From positions 1,798,001 to 1,862,000 of the forward strand of contig JANFAH010000005.1 in the NCBI GenBank assembly GCA_024663395.1: 64,000 nucleotides of DNA. Direction: 5' to 3'. This DNA comes from Pisolithus tinctorius. Lineage: Eukaryota; Basidiomycota; Agaricomycetes; Boletales; Pisolithaceae. Shown here piece by piece: positions 1 through 8,853 of this stretch (position 1 is the first letter of the stretch; each line of letters opens with the position of its first letter). The notes below the pieces were generated by a model. That model saw only the letters and a program-made list of their open reading frames with translations, did not search any database and had not been told where the DNA came from. Made by a program: the position numbers and the translations under genes.

Positions 1-1272
1 GGTGACCAGCATACCACTTGATCCACCCAATATCAGACATAGTTCATTTCCTTTTATCTGTTTTACCCTGGGTTTCATCCAGTGATTCTAATGATAACTA
101 GTCCTTACACCAAAAACATAAAAACCGCTAACAAAAAGTCAAAAACTGCCCAGAAAAATAACAAAACACCAAATAAGTATATAGCTAAAACAACATCTCT
201 CCTATCTCTCTTACTAGTCTCGCTGATACCGTCTTCGGCTGCTCCATACCATGGATACTTGCAACCACCCCGTGCATTTCTTCTTCGAATGCGCAGTCAG
301 CGTGTGCCCCTTAGTCTTTTTTCCTTTCAGTCTGTTCTCTGTTTCCTTACAAATAATACCCAAAGACCATCACAGTTACCCAATAAACAGTCCCTCTGCT
401 CTCTCTCCACCACTCCGTCACATCCTACTGTCAAGATCATTTCACAAGGACTTACTGTTGAGAGAAGTCGAAAGTCACACGAAGAAGACAAGTCGGGTGG
501 TACCCCGTGCATCATATCCTGCTGCGGCTGCACTATCCTGCGGAACATCTTCAAGCACTTCGAGTCGTTTGCAACTTCGCACAGAAGCAAGAAAAGTGGT
601 ATATTCAGTGCGATGTGTGCTGACATGCGGGTTGGGCAATGCAATGAGTCTAAACTAACTACAGACGTTTCTACTCCACCCCAATTTTCTCCAGTGCCTC
701 GGCAAGCTGATCCATGTGCACCTGAAGTCGAAGGTAGGCAGCGTGTGACTCCGTGGCCTCCACATGCAACAGCCTCAACAACTGTGAGAGGTCGGCCACG
801 ACCTTGGGATCGAGCCGACCGTGCACTGGTGCCTTCCCCTTCGCACATGTGTGGCTCTCGACCACTTCCACATCGTCATTGTCGTCATCATCATCTGCAG
901 CCCTCTTGGAGGGGCCAGCCTTCGCAGCCTTTGAGGACTGCACTACTTGGTGTCAGCTGGAACCCTCCTGAAGTAAAGTTGCTGTTCATATTAGGTGCCT
1001 GTGCACCTCATTTTCGCATTTATTACTTTGTTATATGTCCTATTGACCATGCAGATTAGCATTGGACACTTAGCTTCGCTCTAAGTGTCCTTGGTTTGTT
1101 TCTGTTTATTGTTTATCATTGTTTATCATTTTTGCGCACTTACTGCACTGTGCCCAGTGAAGTTTTCTTCAGTCTCTTACACTGGGCACAAGGTATGATA
1201 CCTATTGTATTTTCCTGAATATTAGTCTCTTACACTGGGCACAAGTGGCCTGAAGTTGTGGTTATCTGAACA
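1..1272. repeat. Left arm of a 1,272-bp inverted repeat
   Basis: This stretch is the reverse complement of 11838-13109. Position 1 pairs with 13109 and 1272 with 11838; both arms are exactly 1,272 bp, so there are no net indels. Only a few differences were seen by eye, mainly CpG transitions. The arm contains the last exon of the zinc-cluster gene, its downstream region and a solo copia LTR. It may continue left of the window. Confidence 0.95.
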
Positions 1273-2079
1273 GTTGCCACTCACCGACAGATGCACCTGC
1301 CTGCGCCTTCTTTCCCACAGCCTTCATCGACTTTTCACACCCCTGCTTCATCTGTGCGCAGCCATTGCACGTGTGCCCGACCGGACCTGTGCATGCGGTG
1401 TTCTTGACCGTGCAGCGTGCGCAGGGCACCTTGTGGAGAATCAAACCAGGCGGGATGACGATCTTGGGCTCGTCCTCGTCTTCACTCTCCACGATGGTTT
1501 GCTGTGACCGCTTTTGATCCAGGTGTCAGCCGCTACTGCACTGTTACAAACACGCACTTACCTTGTGAACTGGCTGGGACACCACTTCAATGTGCGACAT
1601 CTTCTCCATCACCACAGGCGCCACAAGACTCACACCTTGTTCTTCGACAACCTGTGAAGCCTCCTCCTCCATCCTCACATCTTCATCTGCTCTCCCCTGC
1701 GCAATCTCCTCGGACACCCACCTCTCATAGGCCTCATCAGCCTCTGCTACCGTGGGACCATCTGCCATGTCTATTTTGGTGTCGATTCCCAATGCTTGCC
1801 CATGCTCGACGAGGGGGAACACTTCTCCCTGGAAAACAGTCAGTACTGTGAGCCTCAAAGGCATTGGACACTTACCATCCTCTGCTCCCATCTGCACATC
1901 CACATCACTTTCTCCTCCCACAATTCCTCCTTGTCACCTGGGAGGCACTTGGCCTCAGCAACCAGAGCCGCAGAGGCAGCAACGAACTTCTCCCTCAGCG
2001 AGGCCTTCTCTGCTTCGATCAGGTCGGGAGTGGCCACATGTACAAGTTGCGACAGACAAGGGGCACGGTTAGTGGACAT
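671..2079 (-). CDS. Antisense zinc-cluster accessory gene of gypsy-1 (319 aa, 4 exons)
   Basis: Predicted exons on minus are 2079-1876, 1828-1562, 1501-1285 and 942-671; the 960 nt give 319 residues plus stop. Introns have GTAAGT/GTAAGT/GTGAGT donors, CAG/CAG/TAG acceptors and CTGAC-type branch sites. Intron 3 would be 47 nt but holds a solo copia LTR (983-1272, TSD gttgc), so the coding frame is intact. Seen in the protein: an N-terminal charged helical part, an acidic stretch, then cysteines 184, 187, 194, 202, 205 and 212 (C-X2-C-X6-C-X7-C-X2-C-X6-C, the fungal Zn(II)2Cys6 spacing), a run of aspartates, and a C-terminal amphipathic helix. The gene lies between gypsy-1 pol (13289 side) and its 3' LTR (2389-3048), opposite to pol. 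A regulatory or DNA-binding role is inference. An upstream in-frame ATG at 2145 is the alternative start; 2079 is preferred because the intervening part looks like a pyrimidine-rich leader. Confidence 0.8.
983..1272 (+). mobile_element. Solo LTR of the short copia family (290 bp)
   Basis: It starts TGTTCA and ends TGAACA, with TSD gttgc at 978-982 and 1273-1277. The same LTR precedes the copia-2 primer site at 27307-27595, which identifies the family. It carries three internal palindromes. It sits in intron 3 of the zinc-cluster gene. Confidence 0.93.
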
Positions 2080-2153
2080 GACTAGCATGAGAGAGATGGT
2101 CAATGGGGGGGGAAAGAATCGAATCAATGCGAAGGTTTGTGCCACGCACTAAC

Positions 2154-2162
2154 AATTATATA
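2154..2162 (-). promoter_or_regulatory. TATA-like box of the antisense zinc-cluster gene
   Basis: Reading minus, TATATAATT lies about 75 nt upstream of the chosen start codon and inside the gypsy-1 internal region, not in the LTR. This suggests the accessory gene has its own promoter. The call rests on motif and position only. Confidence 0.4.
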
Positions 2163-2388
2163 CTTAGCGGCCATGAGGCGCTTATGTCATCGGTCTGGAT
2201 GCCTATATGCAGCATTCAATGGCCTTCTCGCATTCCTCAGCTCTAGGCTTCCTTCACTTCTATGTGGAACTCACCAGTGTTCTTGAACCCTTGGCACCAC
2301 ACTGCTGCCATCACCATGCAGCAAGCTATTTGTGTCCTCTGCACCATGTGGCTGACCAGGGATGGTCAGCATCTAAGTCCCCCACAGG

Positions 2389-3048
2389 TGTGAGGAATCT
2401 GCATCCCCTGGACGCGTAAGCCCCTGTCATTAACCGTTCCGTGACTGCTGTTATGTCTGCTCCCCTCTCACGTTCACCATTGTTCACGCGCTACCTTCCC
2501 ATGCCCTCGCTCCCTCTCGTGCAATGTTGTACCCGTGGCTGCTGTGCTCTGGTCGCCTCTTTTCCCTCGGACTCTTTCTCTTATCACAGTCTCTATTCCT
2601 TTAGCGCTTGTAGTATACCCTCGGCCTCTGTTCCGGCTTGTCCGGTCTTATGTGTATGCACTGTTGTGTGGTTTTCCCTTACTGTACCTTGTCTACTTAG
2701 GTTCTGGGTTTGCCCGGACTATAAAGCCCTGTACTTAGGTACAGAATGATACCTTTTGGCACTCAGAAGGTCACCGTGAGTTTCCTTTACACTTTGTCTA
2801 CACCGCACATCTCGCATTCCGCTGCACACGAACTACGTATACCGCTCGCACCGCTCGCATCGCCAGTACTATTCTGTGGACCACGCCACGCACGTCACGA
2901 ACCACTACTGCTACAAAGCGCCAGGTCTCACCTTCTTGTCTCGACAGTCCAGAATCCCTTGGGACGAGCAATTCGTTCCCTTCATTTTTTATTGTTGTTA
3001 TCTAAGCCATCTAGCTCGTATTATACAGCTATTTGGATTTTTCCTACA
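2389..3048 (+). mobile_element. gypsy-1 LTR (660 bp), left copy
   Basis: It starts TGTGAGG and ends CCTACA, has the same length as the LTR at 20558-21217 and is closely similar to it, in the opposite orientation. It contains a TATAAA box near 2720. It is followed at 3049 by CTGG and then the second half of a TRIM LTR, so it is inserted in that LTR. Confidence 0.9.
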
Positions 3049-3168
3049 CTGGGTGCTCTAACCACTGAGCTATTTGGTCAAGGTATCTAGGCATACTTGG
3101 TGTGGTTTAACCACCAAGTGCTAGTAGGGACTAGTGTTGCTGAGTGCTGGAGTACTACACTTGCAACA
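3049..3168 (-). mobile_element. TRIM LTR fragment (half split off by gypsy-1)
   Basis: It matches the distal two thirds of the 176-bp LTRs at 7497-7672 and 22828-23004 and ends TTGCAACA. It includes the reverse complement of the tRNA-like A-box. The missing part lies at 21218-21277 beside the other gypsy-1 LTR. Confidence 0.88.
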
Positions 3169-4422
3169 TGTGGAGGCAAGGGCATTGCTATAGAAGGCAT
3201 ATACTGGCCAGGCAGAATGATGGAGTGCAGCTGGAGGTGGGGAGAACAATGGACCTAGTACACATAGTATGCACTGGTGAATGGGTCAGTAGACTGTGAA
3301 GCATGATGACACATAACTTAAGTCAAAAGCACTGACCCACAAAACCTTCATTAATGTCACTGAAAGATGAGGGTCAGTCTTGACTGTCATCATGCAATTG
3401 ATCATTGGATCCACTGGACACCAAGACTGCCCTTGAAGGCTCCAAGCCTTCAAGGCTGTCAAGGGCACCAAGCCCCTGACATATGGTAGAGGAACACACT
3501 GAGCATTCTCCCAATACCATGCAGACAGTGTACAGAAGATGAGAGTGTTGCTAAGTACTAGCTGTGGGTGGTGTGAATGTTTGTTTTGGCTGTGATGATG
3601 TAACAATTGTGCAATTGTGAAATGACATGTTAAAGTTCTGTCATTCATTGAAACTTTAGTCACATCGGTAAAAGTGGCCAAATCTATTAACAAAGTAGCA
3701 ACAGTGCACTAGTACTTGTAACTAGGACTTGCTATAAGTAGCTTATCAACATGTCATTACTGTAATGCACAAATGTGTCTCCTGTGAATATTACAATAGG
3801 CAGTCCAGAACATTGAGGAATGAAATATGGAACACAAAACTTATATCTAATCACCCAATTATTTGACAATTTAGAGCCTAGACTCAATGTCTTCCTCGAG
3901 CACACTGTAAGTCAGGTGTTGCATTCATTTGTGGTGCAGGTCACATGCACAGCAGTACCCATAATATTTCTCACTACTACTAGCAAGTGCTACCTACTAC
4001 TTCAAGTTGCCAACACCCCTCCATATAAACCAATTCAGTGCAAGGTAAGTTTGCCTCTATCTTTTCCATCTTACTTTTCCAGACAGCCTGGTCGCTCTTT
4101 CCATGAACATTTGGAGCATTTGTCCATCAGGTCTCAGGGGTTTGGTGCCCATGAGTTCTTGATAGGCTTGGGGCCTATCAAGAGTTATCCTCACAGTTTC
4201 TGGGGTGTTTCTTCATCAAAATTCAGGCATTGACATAGTCTATATGCATGCAGAGTCAATACACCAATCATTGTCACCTCTTTGTCAAGAAGACATTTTT
4301 TGAAAGTAAGTTATTATTCTCTTTCATTCATACTTTTCTTTCAAACATCCAGTCAACTTATGCTGTACTCAGAGCCAAATGTTCAGAGCATTTGTCTGCC
4401 AAGTGCTCTGGGGTTTAGTGCC
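3169..4422. other. No recognisable gene; hairpin repeats
   Basis: Short ORFs here show no recognisable domain. Visible structure: a perfect 11-bp palindrome around 3413-3441 (CCTTGAAGGCT with its complement), a 10-bp palindrome around 4156-4182 (CTTGATAGGC), and a loose tandem duplication of about 275 bp (4040-4240 and 4300-4450). Each unit begins with an intron-like GTAAGTT...CAG stretch. A diverged inverse copy of 3360-3490 lies near 23200-23300. Confidence 0.5.
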
Positions 4423-5062
4423 TCATGAGTTCTCAATAGGCTTTAGCCTCCAGCATAGAAAAGCAAACCAACCTTTGCACACAACTAGCAAAGGTGATGG
4501 GGAAAGAGATGGAGCAAGTGTGTGATGAACAAAATGAGATTGCAATTGCAGTGTGCTATGAATATCATTTGGGAAATGTACAGAGTAAAAATGGTATTGG
4601 GGAATGATGAAGGAGGTTACCAACCATTTGAACCATAACCACATGGTGCAGTTGGAATAAGGCAGGGAAGAAGGGGTGGATGACCAAAAGTATCAAAGAA
4701 TGACTGTACATAAAATGTAGCCAACTTCTTTTCCATTGCCCAGACACACAATGATGATGCTAATGGCATAATTGGCTCTGCCAAGTCTGAGGGGCATCCT
4801 GGCCATACAGCAAGTAATGCCCAGAGCTTCTCTACACACTCCCATTTCGATTGAAAGTTGGACAAGCTGAGGCCTTGATTTTGCTGAGGGAAAGGCTCAG
4901 CACACATGGTGAGTTCCGAACCACCAGGGAAAATCTGCATAGAGTTCAGAAACAGTGCATTCCTGGTGAGGTAAAATTGTATGTACCTGCTGGATGTGAT
5001 TGAGCCACTCTGAATCCCAATTTGACCACAAGCTAGGCATCATTGCATGGTCAAGAGCAACC

Positions 5063-5352
5063 TGTTCACATTAGGTGCCTGTGCACCTCAGAGTTCACAT
5101 TTCTTACTTTATTATATTTCCCATTGACCCTACAACTAGCATTGGACACTTAGCTTCGCTCTAAGTGTCCTTGGTTGTTTCTGTTTATTGTTTAGCTTTG
5201 TTTACCATTTTTGCGCACTTACTGCTGTGTGCCCAGTGAAGTTTTCCTTCAGTCCCTTACACTGGGCACAAGATATGTTATCTGTAGTATTTTGCTCAAT
5301 TTCAGTTTCTTACACTGGGCACGAGTGGCCTGAAGCTGTGGTTATCTGAACA
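5063..5352 (+). mobile_element. Solo copia LTR (290 bp)
   Basis: It has TGTTCA...TGAACA ends. Flanks caacc (5058-5062) and cgacc (5353-5357) differ by one CpG transition, consistent with a decayed 5-bp TSD. It is inserted in the pseudogene at 4423-7340. Confidence 0.9.
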
Positions 5353-6247
5353 CGACCAACTCGAACTGGAAGTTGTGTTCATATAAATCCCATAAAGTCT
5401 TGCTTTTCATCATCTGATTGATGGTAGTGAGGTCTGTGAGGGAAATTGAAATATCCTGGAATTGTACATGGCTAGGTATGTCATGTTGGAGGCTGACAAG
5501 CTCGAGACCGAAGAGGGCAGCAGATTCACATAGTCAGTCACTGGAAAGTGTGGATGAAATCTGCTTGGGAATTGTGTTCAGGAAATCCCACCAGGACCGA
5601 GGGATAACAGGAGACACATCTGAGGCAGAAAGACTAGTGATCCAACCTGCTCAAGAGACTAGCCAATTCCTCAGGTACCTCTGCTGGTGATCAGAGGACT
5701 CGCCCCTCACAAACAGACTCAGGCTGGGAAAGAAGTAAGCTACCTTGGGTGCATTGGGACTAAGCCTTTTTGCATCCTTATTCATGTCCTTCATGGCAGT
5801 GTGCCATGCAGACATAGCAGGGGGAATAGCTGGATTGCTGAGGTCTTCCCACATTTGGGATTCAGAATGACTGACAGCTTGGCTCCGCTCAAGCCCACAG
5901 GGGGATCTGAGCAAAATGTTAAACACACTGAGACAAAATGAATAGGATACATACATGGCTGATTATGTTGTCAAGCCCTTCCCATCCTAACAGCTCCCAT
6001 ACTTGAACTTGCACTGCTGGAACTTGCAGCATTGGAAGCTGTGGGACCTGTGCTTGTGGGAGTCGAGGCCACACCACTGCTGGTGCATGGTGGTTCCAGC
6101 CAGGGAGCCACAAATTGCTTGAGCCCAATCACCAGGCCTTGTTGAGTGTGCCTGTGGCACAATTCACCAGGGTGGTACCAGGCACTGTGCCATTTCAGCA
6201 TCTGCCTGATGTCAAAAACCTCAGGATCCATGACGATGTCATGAGGG

Positions 6248-6537
6248 TGTTCATATGTGGTGCCTGTGCACCTCATTTCGCATTTTCTATTTTTAATGTG
6301 TTCTCTTCTCACTCTACAGACTTGTAGTGGACACTTAGCTTCGCTCTAAGTGTCCTTGGTTTGCTTTTATTTATTATTTACATTTGTTTATCATTTTTGC
6401 GCACTTACTGCTCTGTGCCCAGTGAAATTTTATTCAGTCTCTTACACTGGGCACAAGGTATGTTTCCTGCATTATTGACTTCAATACTAGTCTCTTACAC
6501 TGGGCACAAGTGGCCTGAAGTTGTGGTTATCTGAACA
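6248..6537 (+). mobile_element. Solo copia LTR (290 bp)
   Basis: It has TGTTCA...TGAACA ends and a perfect TSD gaggg at 6243-6247 and 6538-6542. It is inserted within a coding segment of the pseudogene at 4423-7340. Confidence 0.95.
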
Positions 6538-7496
6538 GAGGGTGTGTAATCTCAATGGTCTTCAACACTTGCATGTCTGGGGGTACACAATTGGGTTTCC
6601 AGACCATCCAGACAGGCATGCATATTTCAACAAGGCACTGGCAAATGTTGGGGTCTGTTGTGAATGCCCCAATCCAGCAGTCAAATGAATTGATGAAAGT
6701 GCCTGTAGCAGGGTTGAGGTCTGTGTCCAGATATTCTAGCATGCCAAAGATGTCTAGGAGGAGGCATTGACAAAAAGCAACCAATATGACTGTGTCTTGA
6801 AACATAAATGGGAGTTGCTAGAGAAAATTTTAATTAACAAAATCTGAACCAGAAAAAAATCATACCTTCAGACACAGGAGACATCACCAACATGACCCCA
6901 GCCATGAATCAGGTCTCAGAGGACCTTCATAGTGGGGGTGCTTCTTTAGCCAATCATGCAAATGTTCGTCTAGTCAATTATAAATGGTCTCCATTGACTT
7001 CCACTTGTTGGCATGAATCCTGCCAACTTTGAAGGCAGACCCTCTTTCCAGCACAAAATCCTCTGCTGACTGGGTAACATTCCACCACAGCCACTTCCAT
7101 GTTGGGTTGTCTCCATAGGCCACTTTCTGAGGGACACGGACTCCATGTGTAGCATTCTGTGAACAACTGTGGCCATTGAAAACAGTCGATATGGCCAAAC
7201 TGTCCATTGCATAGGGGCATGATTGTTTCTCCATCGAAGATGAAGGGTTGGGGAACATAGTCAGCATTTGGTGACATGATCCAGTGGTTGTCACACTTTG
7301 CTAGGACACATGCATTGAATGCACCCCATCCCCCTGAAAATAATGATAATCAATTTGAGCTGAGTTAGGGACAGCAAGAATGCACTGTTGCCAGGGCAGT
7401 TGTGCAATGATAATTCATAAGGGTGAATGCTAGCTACATTCATCCTGGAAACAAAAGAAGTTGGTCAGTACCTACTTAAATTGATGGAGATGATGA

Positions 7497-7672
7497 TGTT
7501 GCAATAAATGCAACCAGACAGGGGATTGAACCCTGGACCTCCCAGGTTTTGACCAGGTGCTCTAACCACTGAGCTATTTGGTCAAGGTATCTAGGCATAC
7601 TTGGTGTGGTTTAACCACCAAGTGCTAGTAGGGACTAGCATTGCTGAGTGCTGGAGTACTACACCTGCAACA
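7497..7672 (-). mobile_element. Solo TRIM LTR with tRNA-like sequence (176 bp)
   Basis: It starts TGTTGCA and ends TGCAACA, with a perfect TSD gatga at 7492-7496 and 7673-7677. The minus strand holds a tRNA-like A-box (TAGCTCAGTGG) and B-box (GGTTCAATCCC). Orientation is taken from the TRIM at 21218-21735. Confidence 0.93.
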
Positions 7673-7950
7673 GATGATGAGGGGAGAAAAAAATGAATCA
7701 TGCAGTGTTAAGGCCAGTGTAACTGAAATGAAATGAGAATGTTGCCCTCGATAGGCCTAACTATTGGAGATGTGCTGGTGGCATCTTGGGGTTGCCTTCC
7801 AGCAACCAGGATTCGGTGTCCTGGTCACAGTCCTGTAACTTGGTGTTGCAGGATCATCATCTACCACTAACTTGCCTAGACAGTTTATGCATCTGACTGA
7901 ATTTCATAGATGTCTTTTTGTCAACCAAAACAGCTTACTAGGCATGGTCC
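7673..7950. other. Intergenic remnant
   Basis: Between two LTRs I see no convincing ORF, repeat or signal in this 278-bp stretch. Confidence 0.4.
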
Positions 7951-8239
7951 TGTTCACATTAGGTGCCTGTGCACCTCAGAGTTCGCATTTCTTACTTTCT
8001 TATATTTCCTATTGACCCTACAACTAGCATTGGACACTTAGCTTCGCTCTAAGTGTCCTTGGTTTGTTTCTGTTTATTGTTTAGCTTTGTTTATCATTTT
8101 TGCGCACTTACTGCTGTTGCCCAGTGAAGCTTTCTTCAGTCTCTTACACTGGGCACCAGGTATGTTGTATGTAGTATTTTGCTCAATTCTAGTCTCTTAC
8201 ACTGGGCACCAGTGGCCTGAAGTTGTGGTTATCTGAACA
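7951..8239 (+). mobile_element. Copia LTR (289 bp), no matching TSD
   Basis: It has TGTTCA...TGAACA ends. The left flank ggtcc and right flank ttaag do not match, so it is probably a recombined end. It is nearly identical, as an inverted partner, to the fragment 8626-8853 (shared GTTGCCCAGTG variant). Confidence 0.88.
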
Positions 8240-8340
8240 TTAAGGTCCCCGTCATCCCTACCCTCTGTCCCTTGTGTCGGAAGGACTCTAACCCACTATA
8301 CACTTATTGGTTTACATTCCGTACTGCACTGCCCTTGACC
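8240..8340 (+). mobile_element. Fragment of a Ty3 LTR (K family)
   Basis: These 101 bp match 14082-14183 inside LTR K with only a few changes. The fragment is bounded by copia LTRs on both sides. Confidence 0.85.
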
Positions 8341-8625
8341 TGTTACAGTGGTGCCTCTGCACCTCTGTTCGCATTTTCACTTGTTCTATTGTTATTAGCT
8401 ATACTAATATGGTCTAAGTTCGCATTCCTACACTATACAGTGTTGTGGTGTGTTGTGACTGTTTGTTTTCCCTTGTTTATCATTTTTGCGCACTTAGCAG
8501 TTCTGTGTGCCCAGTGTATTTTCTCTTCAGTCTCTTACACTGGGCACAAGGTAATGTCAATACTTAGCTGTTGAATATAGTCTCTTACACTGGGCACAAG
8601 GCCTACTTTGTGGGATATTATAACA
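8341..8625 (+). mobile_element. Variant copia LTR (285 bp)
   Basis: It starts TGTTACAG and ends ATTATAACA (5-bp terminal inverted repeat). It shares the GTGCACC and CACTGGGCAC elements with the 290-bp copia LTRs, but its last 25 bp differ. The reverse of that end recurs at 11565-11590. No TSD was seen. Confidence 0.75.
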
Positions 8626-8853
8626 AATACTACATACAACATACCTGGTGCCCAGTGTAAGAGACTGAAGAAAACTTCACTGGGCAACAGCAGTAAGTGC
8701 GCAAAAATGATAAACAAAGCTAAACAATAAACAGAAACAAACCAAGGACACTTAGAGCGAAGCTAAGTGTCCAATGCTAGTTGTAGGGTCAATAGGAAAT
8801 ATAATAAAGTAAGAAATGCGAACTCTGAGGTGCACAGGCACCTAATGTGAACA
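8626..8853 (-). mobile_element. Truncated inverted copia LTR
   Basis: It is the reverse complement of most of 7951-8239 and ends TGAACA at 8853. The part carrying the other terminus is missing. It replaces the gag and protease part of copia-1. Confidence 0.88.

Larger units (their letters stand above)
4423..7340 (-). pseudogene. Eroded multi-exon gene of unknown function, cut by two copia LTRs
   Basis: Open minus-strand segments at 7277-6978, 6805-6543, 6242-5971, about 5910-5358 and 5057-4423 join logically across LTRs 6248-6537 (TSD gaggg) and 5063-5352 (TSD caacc/cgacc). Removing the first LTR restores a continuous frame through a His-Pro-His-Asp junction. Candidate in-frame TGA codons occur where the surrounding frame otherwise reads on. 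The sense is protein-like: an aromatic-rich conserved-looking stretch near 6250-6150, a Ser/Ala/Thr-rich linker near 6070-5975, then mixed helical sequence. I do not recognise the family. It could be a host gene or a multicopy repeat-associated gene. Confidence 0.55.

Noticed and set aside
82..1059. Open frame of 325 codons on plus, repeated exactly at 13028-12051 on minus
   Set aside because: It is antisense to the accessory gene exon 4 and its downstream sequence, runs into the solo LTR, has low-complexity composition and shows no domain. It is repeated only because the arms are an inverted duplication.
983..1272. MITE (DNA transposon) reading of the 290-bp repeats
   Set aside because: The short inverted termini and palindromes would fit, but TG...CA ends, 5-bp TSDs and the copy placed directly before a primer site and copia gag at 27307 show they are LTRs.
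2389..2440. gypsy-1 LTR start at TGTCATTAAC near 2428
   Set aside because: Homology with the other LTR extends upstream to TGTGAGG at 2389, where the flanks diverge, and both LTRs are then exactly 660 bp.
3169..4422. Minus ORF 3693-3286 as a gene
   Set aside because: It has no domain, atypical composition, no splice support, and lies over the palindromic repeat.
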